This document shows positions 9,922-20,523 of a stretch of 64,000 nt of DNA, piece after piece. A program made the position numbers and the translations under genes. The notes beneath the pieces were generated by a model. The model did not search any database, was not told the DNA's origin, and worked only from the letters and a program-made list of their open reading frames with translations. Source of the stretch: Pegoplata infirma (taxonomy: Eukaryota; Arthropoda; Insecta; Diptera; Anthomyiidae); the NCBI GenBank assembly GCA_963921195.1, contig OY992537.1, forward strand, positions 35,511,410 through 35,575,409, written 5' to 3'. Each line of letters opens with the position of its first letter. Position 1 is the stretch's first letter.

Positions 9922-12900
9922 ATGATTTTAAAGCATTTAAAAATACTTTCATATAATATTAATGGGCTGGAGAATAAATTGTTATTTAGTGATTTCTTTA
10001 ACTATATTAATAATTTTGATATTGTCATATTATTAGAAACACATATTTGCGAAGAAAAGTTTGAAAATTTTAAAAAATATTTTACAAATCTTAATATTTC
10101 TTGGAAATCAGCATATAGGATTAGTCGATACGGCAGGGCTATTGGAGGATGTATGTATGGAACCAATAAAAACTTGATCCAATCTGGAATCAAATGCTCT
10201 TTTTTCAATAGTTCTGGTATTGATATAATAAACATTAGAACAGATGATACTGAAATTAAAATATTTCCCTTATATATACGTAATGCAACTTGGAAAGAAG
10301 ATTTTGGTTTAGTACAGAAATATTTTATGGAAAATGGTAATGAAAATGCAGTTGTTATTGGGGATATTAATATTAGAATCGGAGAAATGCAGCAAGTGGT
10401 GGATGAAATGTTACAATGCGAGTTTCCAGCATATTTAGGTAGAAGAAAATCAAACGATTTGGTTGTTGATGGTAAAGGAAAAACTTTTATGGAATTTTGT
10501 GAGGACTTTGGATTAATAATTGCTAATGGTGTTACAAAGGGTGATGAGAATGGTAGTTTAACTTTTTCAAGCGATGCTGGTCAATCGGTTAATGATATTT
10601 GCGCGGTATCGCAAGATGTGTTTCCCATCGTTGATAAGTTTTTTGTGGATGGAAAATCGTGGTCAGATCATTTTCCAATTTGTTTATCTATGAAATTTAG
10701 TATTAATAAACCTCCCACTAAAGTAAATAAGCTACTCCCAAAGCTCAAGTGGTACGATAAACAAAAAGAAAAATATCAAGAAAGCGTTAAAAGTCAGCTA
10801 TTGCAAATAAAAGAAAATTATATAAACATTAGTCTAAACACATTGACAAACATAATTAAAAGTACTACAAAGCAAAATAATGAAGAAAACAAACCATATT
10901 TAGCAAAAAGTCCATGGTTTGATTGGAAATGTTCCAATGCAAGAAATAATTCATTTATGTTGTTAAATGAGTATTGAAAATCATACAACGCAGATGACAA
11001 ACAAAAATATTTAACAGCAAACAGAAAATATAAAGAAATTTGTGAAGATAGTAAGCTCAAATATTATAAAAGACTAGAAATCAAACTTAATAGCGTTCGT
11101 GATAGCAAGAGTTGGTGGAAGATTGCTAGGGAAATCAGAAATCAGTCAACCCATGCATTAGCTAATGTTTCGTCATCTGAATTTAGAACATATTTTATGA
11201 ATTTATTAAATCCTCCTCAAATATCAAACAATATTAACTACGCGCCATTATATAATACAAATAGTTTTTTGGATTCAGATATAACAACGGCAGAAATACT
11301 GTATATGCTGGATAAATCAAAAGTTAATAAAGCGCCAGGGGAAGATAGAATTACATATGAGTTTTTCAAACATGCCCCCATTGAACTCTTAAATGAATTA
11401 GCGCAGTGCTACAACCACCTTTTTAATAGAATGGAAGTTGATGAAACATTTACTATGAGCGTTATTTATCCTATTTTTAAAAAAGGTAACTCGAATTTGG
11501 CAAACAATTACCGAGGAATATCCTTTATGAATTGTGTTGCAAAAATCATGATGGGTATAATAAATGAACGGCTTTACACATGGACAGACCTAAATAAGAT
11601 AATAACAGAATATCAGGCAGGTTTCAGAAGAGGATATTCAACAGTAGATAATGTTTACAACCTTTCAGCAATTGTACATTTGAAGATAAATCAAAAAAAG
11701 AAGGTGTACGCTTTTTTTTGTCGATTTTAAGGCAGCTTTCGACAAAGTTTGTCGCCAATCTCTTATATATAAACTACATGCGCTTGGAGTCTCGACGAAA
11801 ATGGTAAACTTTATTGAAAATCTTTATTCAACGACAAAATCATGTGTATGGAACGGAATAGAGCTCTCGGAACCTTTTGAAACAGCATCTGGTGTAAAGC
11901 AAGGTTGTTTGTTGTCACCGCTTTTGTTTTCTCTGTATATAAACGACTTACATGATATTCTAGGAGGTGGTATTTGCGTTGACGAATTAAATATTCGATT
12001 ACTTTTATATGCGGATGATATCGTTCTATTGGCAGAAGAAATAGATACACTACAAAAAATGATTATAAAGCTGGAAAAGTACTGCGAGAATTGGAATTTA
12101 GAAGTAAATCTTACCAAATCGAAAATAATGGTTTTTAGAAATGGCGGACGATTGTCTAGCAGAGAAAAATGGTATTTTAAGGGAGATGAAATTGAAATTG
12201 TTAATGAATACAATTACCTTGGTATGATTTTAACACCAAAAATGATATTTACAAAACATGTACAAAACAGAAACAGAACAGCAAAAAACAGCATAAATGC
12301 AACGTGGAACACATTTCTTAATAAAAATAATATTGCAATAAGTACAAAATACCAATTATTTCAAGCTATCAGTCGTTCAATACAATCATATGGCGCTCAG
12401 ATTTGGGGTCATTCGCACTTTGAAGAAGTAGACAAATTGCAGCGATATTTTTTAAAACGTATACTTAAACTACCCAGTTCAACCCCTAATTATGCTTTGA
12501 TGCTGGAATCCGGTTTAGACGATTGTCATCTATATACACTAAATCTTAACCTAAATTACATTAAACGTACTTTATTTGAATTTTCAGAGTCTCGGCTCCC
12601 ACATAAACTTACTAAAAAAATTATGGAAAAACAAATATTTTGGGCAAAGAGCTTAAATCAACTTCATAACAACATACAATGGCCACCAAACTTAAACCGA
12701 ACTGATTTCAATTTAAAGCAACATTGCTTGTTAAATTCATTAAAAATCAAATATTATGGAGAACGCTTACAAAGAGTCTTACAAACACAAAAATTTTATA
12801 AAAATCTAAATATTACCAGAGGGAAATATTACTTTGCAGATATCCAAAATCAAACCAATATTAGTTGGATTTTCAAAGCCCGCTGTGACCTTATTGAATT

Positions 12901-13159
12901 AAATGGTACAAGTTTTTCTAACAACTGTCGTATGTGCTCGCTATGCAACATAAGAGAAATTGAAAACATTCAACACTTCATCTGCAGATGCCCTATTTTT
13001 AATAATCTTAGGTTGCAAGCCTTTAAATTAACAACAATATCTGAAGAAATTTTGGTTAAAATATTGGATGGAGAGTATTGTGATTGGGATATTTTGGTTA
13101 CATACATTACCAATGCCTTACAATATCGAAAAACATTGATCAGTCAATTTAATTATTAA
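9922..13159 (+). pseudogene. Retrotransposon ORF2: APE endonuclease plus reverse transcriptase, broken by a stop and a frameshift
   Basis: The N-terminal part (9922-10740) shows the exonuclease-endonuclease-phosphatase motifs LSYNINGL, LLETH, VIGDINIRIG and SWSDHFPI. Reverse transcriptase follows: KAPGEDRITYEFFK and PIFKKGNSNLANNYRGISF (about 11330-11525), QAGFRRGYST, DFKAAFD (after the frameshift), SGVKQGCLLSPLLF, and the catalytic YADD at 12007-12018. A C-terminal CX2C-X9-H-X4-C zinc-like motif (about 12940-12990) is typical of LINE ORF2 tails. Lesions: an in-frame TGA at 10975-10977, with the same frame open beyond it, and an extra T in the eight-T run 11712-11719, after which the frame shifts to the one used from about 11720 to 13159. 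The homopolymer lesion could be a sequencing error; the stop is less likely to be. Confidence 0.9.
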
Positions 13160-13949
13160 ATTACAAAAAGAAAAAGTATACATATATATTCATGCCTCAT
13201 TAAAATCAACCAACATAGTTTTAATATTTTTAACTAACAATATTTTTATTTTTTAAACCAACTTTTTCCGGCTAACTACTTTGTCAAAGCCGTACGTAAT
13301 ATTCATTATTATTTGAAATTCTCATTTGTAATTTATATTTATAAGTGTATTTTTGAAAATAAAGAATTACTTACTACTACTACTCATTCCGTTTGTAACT
13401 CATCGAAATATCGATCCCCATAAAGTATATATATTCATGATGCCCGATCGATTTTAAGACATTCTAGCGATGTCCGTTTGTCTGTCTGTCTGTGGGAAAT
13501 GCTGTCTCGGCCAAAATATTGCACAGAGATGACTGAAACTTAACATATTTATTGGAAGTTCTCCCGAGAAGTTTGGTATTGCATTTGAGCGATATCGGTT
13601 CAGCGGTTCAAAAGTTATGAACGAAAATGTAAGCACACCTCAAAAATTTCTGTACATTCAACATAACCTAAAAATACAAAATGCTTTAATTCGGCTTCTG
13701 GTTGACATATGTGAACATAATTGAACACCAAATGGTATTTAAACAAGTACGAACATATTTTTTGACAAAAAAAGAAAAAAATCGCGGATTTTTTTTTACC
13801 AAAATTTTTTTTGCGGAAATTTTTTTTTCAAAAATTTTTTTTTTTTTTAAACTAATTTCCTTTTATATAAAGTTTTTTGCAATAATGTTTTTGAAATTGT
13901 GGAGGGTATCACTACATTCGGCAAGGTCGAATTTGACTTTTTATTTGGT

Positions 13950-14420
13950 TTTTTCATCAATTTTTTTTTCATAAAATTTTTTTTTTCATTAAACTTTTTT
14001 TTTTATCAAACTTTTTTTTTCATCAAATTTTTTTTTTTTCATAATATTTTTTTTTCATCAAATTTTTGCTTTTTCATTAATTTTTTTTTTCATAAATTTT
14101 TTTTTTTTTTTCATGAAAATTTTTTTTCATTAATTTTTTTGTTTTTTCATCAAAATTTTTTTTCAAAATTTTTTTTTATCATATTTTTTTCATTAAGTTT
14201 TTTTCATCAAATTTTTTTACTATCAATTGTTTTCTCATCAAAAATTTTTTTTGTTCATATGTTTTTTTCATAATTTTTTTTTACATCAAAAAATTTTTCT
14301 TTTCAACAAAAAATTCATCAAAAATTTTTCTTTTCATCAAAAAAATCATTCTTTTCCACCAAAAATTTTGGATTCATTAAATTATTTTTTAACAAAATTT
14401 TGTTTTTCGTGAAAAACAAT
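13950..14420. repeat. T-rich minisatellite, unit close to TTTTTTTTCATCAAA
   Basis: About 25 irregular units of T-run plus CATCAAA, CATTAAA or CATAAA follow directly on the 3' end of the subfamily B DINE copy. A similar tract follows the DINE copy ending at 52188. F/I/N-rich ORFs here are artefacts. Confidence 0.75.
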
Positions 14421-14503
14421 CACTTTTTTTACCAAAACTACTTTATCACCAAGTTTAAGTTTTTTGCATAAAAATTTTCCATTTGTTTATCAAATGTACA
14501 TAA

Positions 14504-14680
14504 AACAAGTGAGAGTGTTATATTCTTTGGTGCCGAATCTTTTATACTCTACAAAATGTAAAAACAATTTTTTGCACTTATTTTTGCACTCACTTACGAA
14601 ATGTTAAGCTCTTTTGGTTTTTTAATGGGGTCCTCGACTGATATTTCAATTCGTTGTGCATGGAATAGCAAAGTAATATA
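14504..14680 (-). mobile_element. Degraded DINE-like subfamily A copy with internal deletion
   Basis: The 3' end motif (ACAAGTGAGAGTGTTA, then GGTGCCGAATCTTTTATACT) is followed within about 100 bp by a decayed 5' part (GGGGTCCTCGACTGATATTT, GGAATAGCAAAGT). The microsatellite and core are gone. Confidence 0.55.
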
Positions 14681-14799
14681 ACATTTATTTTTTCTAAAAA
14701 AACTTTGCTTTGGCAAGCACACCCAAATCTTCTGCAAAACATTATCATGATTTAATGTTTTGGGCAAGAGTAAAAAAATTCGCATGCATTTTAAATTTA

Positions 14800-14991
14800 T
14801 TTCTAGCTTAGGAGTAGATTTAGTGCATTTTTTTTTACTTATTCTAAAAAATCTTCAGTGGGCCATAAAAATAAAACTCGAGCTAAATTTTCAAAACATT
14901 TACGAAGTTTTGGTATACAAATAGTCTAATTTCATATTTTTTTGTCCCATTCAAGACACACTCGATGACCCTAAATTTGTTGCACAGTGTA
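14800..14991. mobile_element. Truncated CACTGTGCAACA-type TIR element
   Basis: The right end TTTGTTGCACAGTG (to 14991) and the inner words AGTGGGCCATAAAAA, GTTTTGGTATAC and TTTGTCCCATTCAAGA match the right arm of the complete copy at 38389-38905. The left arm is absent. Confidence 0.6.
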
Positions 14992-15600
14992 TTTAAACCA
15001 GCAAAAAGAAAATTTTTCTTATGAAAAAGAAGAAATCTTAACAAAGTATAAAAAAAAAAACAAGTAAACAATTTTTGTTTTTATATTTTTTTTACGCATA
15101 ATTACATCGAAAGGATACTCGAATGGCTACCCTTTCAGCATATTTCAGGTAAACGGCAAAGAAACGGTCGAAGCACTTAACTGAAAAACACATTTTAAAC
15201 ACAAAAAAAAAACCATCGACTTTATTAAAGTTTTATAATCAACCAAAATGGAGAAATGAACAAAAGTAATTACTCAGCCTGGTGTAAAATATGTAAAAAA
15301 AACAAGTTGCCTTGATTTTGCATATTAATAGGAAAAATAAATAATAAATGTTTTTATTTTTAAGTTGGAGTACAGGAAAATTATGAAAAGGCGGTTGTAA
15401 TATGTTTAAGGTGATTATGGGAAAGATTGTTTCAACTATTTTTTTTTAAACAAATTTTTAATATTTTTTTCATAATCATAAGCCGTTTTCTATAAAAACA
15501 ATTTTTCATATAAAAAAATAAAAAAAAAACAAAAATTTGAGTAAATTTTTAATGCTTAATTTTGCACCAATAAACGATTTAATAGTATTGAGTAGACTTT
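14992..15600. other. AT-rich stretch, nothing recognised
   Basis: I see no gene or repeat terminus. Short A runs and T runs dominate. Confidence 0.35.
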
Positions 15601-15609
15601 TAATAAAAA

Positions 15610-15910
15610 TTTATTAAGTGTATGCCAAAAAATTTTAGTAAATTTTTAATTGACACAATTAAAACATTTTTCGTTTTTTTAATTAAGTTTTTAATTGTGT
15701 TAAAAACTTAATTAAAGTAAAAATTTACTCAAAATTTATCTATTTATTTTTTAAAAAAGTTTCACATATTTTTTACAAAAAAAAAAAAATAGATTTTTTT
15801 CTATGTCTTAAAGACATAGAAAAATTTCAAGACGATTTCAAACTTTCATATACATACACAAAAAAACTATAAACTAAATGAGAACTCCAAAAAACTCAGA
15901 GAATAAAATA
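15610..15910 (+). repeat. 300-bp direct repeat N, left copy
   Basis: TGTATGCCAAAAAATTTTAG, AATTGACACAATTAAAAC, TTATGTCTTAAAGACATAGA-type words and ACTATAAACTAAATGAGAAC occur in the same order at 18887-19196. The copies are diverged at scattered bases and indels. They flank a nested block of about 3 kb. Confidence 0.7.
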
Positions 15911-16001
15911 AAATTAAAAAACAAGCAAATTTTTATTAAATTTTTTACTCAAATTTTTTTAAAAACTTTTGAGTAAATTTTAAATTGAGTCAATTAAAAA
16001 A

Positions 16002-16405
16002 ACAAGTAAGAAATTGTAGTCGGTCAATACCGACCATATAATACCCTACACCAGTGTTTTCCGGGAAATGGGACTCAAGTCCAAACATCAATCCGATTGG
16101 TTCTATCTCTTGTACAATCTTTGATAAGTGTAAAAACACCCACACAAACGAAATTTGAGTGGAATATGCTGGTTTTGATTAGATTTTAAAACTCCTCGTT
16201 TAACATCTACAAACAAAATTTATACAAAAAATGTACAATTTTTATGAATTTTGAGAGATTTATGAGAAAATCGGGAGGGTGGTTTGTATGGGAACTACAA
16301 GAAGGACTGGTCCGATTTCTTTAAAATTTGGAATGATTATTTATGAATACAAAATACGTTTATTCGTCAGATTTCAAGAGGATACCTATTAAAACACGGT
16401 TATGT
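16002..16405 (-). mobile_element. Second Helentron/DINE-like family (I), 3' end and body
   Basis: It starts AACAAGTAAGAAATTGTAG, then the hairpin GTCGGTCAATACCGAC and ATATAATACCCTACACCAGTG. This is the same plan as the DINE 3' ends (ACAAGTAAG, hairpin, TATACCC) but with a different sequence. An inverted fragment of the same family is at about 44398-44510. No protein is encoded. Confidence 0.55.
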
Positions 16406-16629
16406 CACGCAAAAAATTATGTCATCAACTGTTTTTAGTTTATTTAAAAAGTTTTACGTTTTGTCGTTTTTAAAAGAAAAGCATTTGTTCAATGTTCAGT
16501 TTTTTTTAAATGACTATTTCTGATCTTTTGTTTCAAAAATAATAATATAAAAAATAAAGGCTTTAAAAAGCAATCAATTTTTAAAGTCATTTATTTTTGT
16601 TCTGTAAGTAAAAATGTGTACGTTATTTT

Positions 16630-17322
16630 TATACCCTCCAACCACAGTATGGGGGTATACTCACTTTGTCATTCCGTGTGTACCACATCGAAATATTGGT
16701 CGGGGACCTCACAAAGTATATATAATATTGATCCATGATAGAATCTAAGACATTCTAGCGATGTCCGTCCTTCAATCCGTCAATACGTCCATCCGTCTGT
16801 AGAAATAACGATGCAGTCCAAACCAAAAGAGACCCCTGAAATTGGGCAAGAATATCTCTTATGTTACTGGTAAGGTTTAGTTTGAAGATGGGCATAATCG
16901 GACCAGGGGGAAAAAGTTCTCTCTTGAAGAACTAAAATGACCCCTTAAAAATACAATATTTTTACGAGTTTTTTTTTAAATTTTTGCTCAACAAATGTAA
17001 CATTTTTATGCCATATTATGTTCATAGTCCTGCGCTTGGACCAAGGGGGCTAGGAAATTCGATTTTTTTCAGGCCGCCCCCTTTGGGGGCGTGGTAATAG
17101 AAATTAATTAAAAATAACGATAAAAATGTATTACTTAAGCGTAAATATCATTAACAAATAATTTGTAAACACATATAGCGGTGGTAAAGGTGTTCCCCAA
17201 CCGATTCCGCGGACTCCTCCCCCCGCAAAAAAAAACGCCCCCGATTTTTTTTTTCAATTTTAAACGTGTTGGAGGGTATAACAGATTCCGCACAGCCGAA
17301 TTTCATACTCTTAAGTACTTGT
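16630..17322 (+). mobile_element. DINE-like element, subfamily A, complete, nested in family H
   Basis: It starts TATACCCTCCAACCACAGTA. It has GTCCGTCC-type repeats at about 16760-16800, the conserved block GGACCAGGGGGAAAAAGTTC, and the 3' end GGAGGGTATAACAGATTCCG with CACAGCCGAA and TACTTGT. Host sequence GTGTACGTTATTTTT resumes after the T-run, as shown by the undisrupted host phrase (inverted) at about 1140-1175. Confidence 0.8.
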
Positions 17323-17454
17323 TTTTTTAATTGTTGGCATTTTTTTGTAACGGGGAATCATTAGTTTTTACCTACTTGTGTGGGTTATTCGTTTGTAGAA
17401 AAAAAAAATCAAATTTTTATAGAAATATAAAACCTGTTTTTATTAAATGACTTT

Positions 17455-18480
17455 GGCACTATGCACTGTCGCCGAAATCACTGATCTAGCGGCGCTTAAG
17501 TCAAAATTTAAAAATTAAGACCGATAAATGTTTTTGCACTGCATCGTTTACCTATACTTTACAGAAAAAATTTACGTTTTTACTTTTGTTTTGCTTTCAA
17601 TATTCGCACAGCTGTAAGCTATCAAATATACATTTTCTGCAGCAAGTGTATTAAAGGAATTCGGGCCTAATTACTCAGTGAGTTTTTCTTGACACTTTTA
17701 TTAAGTCAATTGTTTATACATTTTGAGCCAAAAAGTTTTAATTGAAAGTAAAAGATATGTTTTAACGAAAAAATAAATGTTTGTGGCCTGTGTGTATCTA
17801 GTTTATTATTAGTTCATTATAGAAGTTTACATTTGTAATATAAACTATAGTTTCATGGACTGAAACTTTTGAAATTCGACTGTATTCGGTCCAATTCCTG
17901 TTTGGTTTATTATTTTGGGTTATTTTTGTTGTGACGTTTCAGTATGGCGTGCTAGTTCGCGCAAGTTGTTCGGTTTTTTAGGGTCCATCTGCCTGTCCAA
18001 ATAAACAGTATAAACGCGATACAGACCACAATTTTTAATCGATTTGGCTAAAATTTGAAATTTAAGATTTTTTATCGAAAGAACAAAACCTATTAAATTT
18101 TTGACAAAATCGGTCCATGTTATCCCATAGCCCCAATGTTAATTTCCCCTTCCAGTTTTACTTAAAAATCCCTAACAGTAGTATTTTAACAAATATCCTC
18201 TTGAAATTCGATTGTTAAATGTTTTTTGTAGCCATAAATAATCACTCTAAATTTTACCGGAATCGGAACTTTTTAACTTCTAGTCCTCATACAGACCACC
18301 CTCCCGATATTCACATAAATTTCCCAAAATACATAAAAACACTGAAATAAATAAATATGGTTAAAAATTAAATTCTTTATAAGTTTTATAATCACAAATA
18401 TGCATTGGGATTTATTATTTTACATTTCCGAATTAAGTGCCGCTAGATTGGGAGTTTCGGCCACTGTGCGATGGGTAGAG
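17455..18480. mobile_element. 1-kb TIR element, GATCTAGCGGC arms
   Basis: The left arm (about 17468-17505: ACTGTCGCCGAAATCAC, GATCTAGCGGCGCTTAAG) is mirrored at about 18430-18475 (TTAAGTGCCGCTAGATTG, TTTCGGCCACTGTGCG). It interrupts family H. The interior shows GTCCATCTGCCTGTCCAAAT and other Helentron-like phrases. The flanking duplication is unclear (possibly TGGC). Confidence 0.5.
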
Positions 18481-18886
18481 TGTCTGGCCAGAATGTAGTT
18501 GATTGCGGAATCAATTCCCCAAAATTTTACCAAAAAAATTTTTAAAAAATAATTCAATAGAAAAATTGTAAAAATAATCATTAATTTTTAATGTTTTCGT
18601 AGGTATTTTTTTTTTTGAATTTGTTGGTAAAAATGACACAACAATCATTAATTTTTAATGTTTTCGCAGGTTATTTTAATCGAATTTGTTGGTAAAAAAA
18701 AACTGAAAATTACGTTATTTTTTTAAAGTTCAATGTTATTTATTTAAGAAAATTTTATTAACAGTAAAAAATAAATGTTAATGTTTGTTAAAACAAATGA
18801 ATAATTACTGGGATGGTTTTCAAATGTTTTATCACTTGTTTTAAATATGTTTTTAATTTGTTTTTGCCTACAAAATATTTTGAGTG

Positions 18887-19196
18887 TATGCCAAAAAATT
18901 TGAGTAAATTTTTAATTGACACAATTAAAACTTTACTCAAAATTTTTCGTTTTAATAAAGTTTTTAATTGTGTCAAGTAAATATTTATTAAAAATTTATC
19001 AATTTATTTTTAAAAAAAAGTTTTTAAAAGTTTACATATTTTTTACAAAAAAAAAATAGATTTATATTTTTGCTTTTACCAAATACATTTATGTCTTAAA
19101 GACATAGAAAAATTTCAAGACGATTTCAAATATTCATATACATACACAAAAAACTATAAACTAAATGAGAACTCAAAAAAACTGAGAGAATAATAT
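18887..19196 (+). repeat. 300-bp direct repeat N, right copy
   Basis: This is the second copy of the repeat at 15610-15910, directly after the right end of family H copy 2. It is less interrupted than the left copy. Confidence 0.7.
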
Positions 19197-19283
19197 AAAA
19201 TTGTTTGCGAAAAATCTTTATTTTCGTGAAAAAAATGCTTCAATACAAATATTTTTAGTTTGATTTGAATTTACGACAGCCGT

Positions 19284-19787
19284 CTTGTAAAGCTAGTTCG
19301 TGTACACTAAATCCCATTGTAATATCAGTTTTCTCAAAGTTAGCGTATGTATTAGCGATATTCGCGATTATTTTTTTTTTTTATTTTTAAGTAACAAAAA
19401 ATATTTTTTTTATATTATTTCGACAATTGCTGAGTGTTTATTATCTAAACTCTATTGAATATTCAAAAAAAAAAAAAATATTCGCGGAAATTTTTTTTTC
19501 GCGAATTTTTTTTTGCGGATTTTTTTTTTCGCGAAATTTTTTTATTTTGCTATTAATTTATGTAAATGAGTAGAATACAATACATAACAGACACAACATT
19601 TTTCAAAAAAAAAATTTACAATGCATTTTCTAAATTTAGATTTAAAAACTATCCCAAAAGCAAAAAAAATAAATTTTTGTAGTACCTAATCTTTACAATT
19701 TTAAATCGCGAATATAGCGAATATTAGCGCTAACTTCGAAAAACGGCTAGCGCCATTGAATTCAGCATACCCGAATTAGCTTTACCA
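19284..19787. mobile_element. 504-bp foldback MITE with about 85-bp inverted repeats
   Basis: The left arm (CTTGTAAAGCTAGTTCG ... AAAGTTAGCG ... TTAGCGATATTCGCGAT) is mirrored on the right (ATCGCGAATATAGCGAATAT ... GCGCTAAC ... CGAATTAGCTTTACCAG). The middle (about 19470-19545) is a run of TTCGCGGA, TTCGCGAA and TTGCGGA words with T-runs. It is non-coding. No target duplication was recognised. Confidence 0.65.
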
Positions 19788-19839
19788 GCATTGTGCCCAG
19801 CTGGCTAATTTTTGCGACTAGCACAGTGTTATTATGTTT

Positions 19840-19920
19840 TAAGAAAGTGGCTAGAGCCTGTGCTGCAGAAACCAGAGGTTCTTGGATCAAATCCCCACGC
19901 AGATCCACGGGCAAGTTTTT
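19840..19920 (+). repeat. Possible decayed tRNA-derived SINE head
   Basis: GTGGCTAGAGCCTGTGCTGC resembles a box A region with a shortened D loop. GGATCAAATCC resembles box B, set in a T-arm-like TTCTTGGATCAAATCCCCAC. An A-rich stretch with short AT repeats follows. Pairing of the acceptor ends was not convincing. Confidence 0.35.
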
Positions 19921-20127
19921 AAAATTAAAAAAAATTATGAATACCTAAATGAAAAAAATGTAATAAAAAAATGTGAATTAAATAATACAAATAGATTTAT
20001 ATTCAATTTTTTTTTGAATTTTTTAGCATATGCTTACTGGTAGCTATATTAGTTGCATTACCTTTATGCATTACTTTGAGTCTCATCCCATGTTAAAATC
20101 TTTTCTTAAACATTTTTTCTTTAAATA

Positions 20128-20521
20128 CACAGAAAAAACAACCAGTTTTATGTTCTTTTGTCCAATAAAAAAATATTTTACAACATAAAAGAAACAAAAA
20201 TTGGTCAATATGAAAGTAATTGGCTCAATTATTTTAGTAATTGAACCAATTACTTGAGTAATCTATATTACAATTTTCGTGCTCGGAGGAAATTCAAATA
20301 CTAAAGTAATTGAATCGGTGTATTTAGTAATTGATTTTTTTTTTAACTTTTTTTTCATATTTTTCCAATAGAGGGCGCAATTTTGAACCAAAATGAAAAA
20401 AATTTAAAGTAGATCGTTTCTCACATAATCACCTTTTATATTGACCAATTTTTTTTTTTTTATTTTATACAATATTTTTTTATTGGACAAAACAACAAAA
20501 AACCGGCTGTTTTTTTCTGTG
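20128..20521. mobile_element. 394-bp MITE with about 95-bp TIRs and TA duplication
   Basis: The left end CACAGAAAAAACAACCAGTT and the right end AACCGGCTGTTTTTTTCTGTG (shown in two parts: AACCGGCTG, TTTTTTTCTGTG) are flanked by TA (20126-20127, 20522-20523). The arms also share TTTGTCCAATAAAAAAATAT and TTGGTCAATAT. The interior carries repeated GTAATTGA/TCAATTAC words. It is non-coding; Tc1/mariner-like by duplication only. Confidence 0.7.
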
Positions 20522-20523
20522 TA

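Larger units (their letters stand above)
8649..13383 (+). mobile_element. Non-LTR retrotransposon, near full length, 8-bp target-site duplication
   Basis: TCATTCCG lies immediately before (8641-8648) and after (13384-13391), giving a 4735-bp insert. It has a 5' leader of about 380 bp, ORF1 (9032-9874), ORF2 (9922-13159, two lesions) and a 3' UTR of about 220 bp. The 3' end has AATAAAG and a short TAC/ACT repeat instead of poly(A), as in several LINE clades with microsatellite tails. An APE-type endonuclease and the reverse transcriptase would drive target-primed reverse transcription. Few lesions and an exact duplication indicate a young insertion. I could not settle the clade by eye: no RNase H is visible and ORF1 lacks CCHC knuckles, which argues against typical jockey and I-factor layouts. 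Confidence 0.9.
8612..13950 (+). mobile_element. DINE-like element, subfamily B, split by a retrotransposon
   Basis: The left part is AGTGATAGAGAGTATATATAAGTTTGTCATTCCG (8612-8648). The right part resumes at 13384 with TCATTCCGTTTGTAACTC, CCCCATAAAGTATATATATT, CTAGCGATGTCCG, a GTCT microsatellite, GCGGTTCAAAAGTTATGAAC and the 3' end GGAGGGTATCACTACATTCG with the hairpin TTCGGCAAGGTCGAA. Unsplit relatives at 50525, 26371 and 63271 confirm the order. The extreme 5' TATACCC is missing. The DINE copy is older than the retrotransposon inside it. Confidence 0.8.
16406..18886 (+). mobile_element. Family H TIR-type element, copy 2, with two nested insertions
   Basis: The left end reads CACGCAAAAAATTATGTCAT and the right end TGCCTACAAAATATTTTGAGTG, followed by TA. 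The parts in between match copies 1 and 3 (TTTTTGTTCTGTAAGTAAAA, GTGTACGTTATTTTT, TTTTTACCTACTTGTGTG, CAGAATGTAGTTGATTGCGG, AATTACTGGGATGGTTTTCA). It is split by a DINE copy (16630-17322) and by another TIR element (about 17455-18480). Confidence 0.6.

Noticed and set aside
13899..14412. F-rich ORFs
   Set aside because: They follow the T-rich CATCAA minisatellite, as do those at 52129-52398 and 53046-53324.
15610..19196. LTR retrotransposon with LTRs at both ends
   Set aside because: No TG..CA termini, primer-binding site, polypurine tract or gag-pol remnants between the direct repeats.
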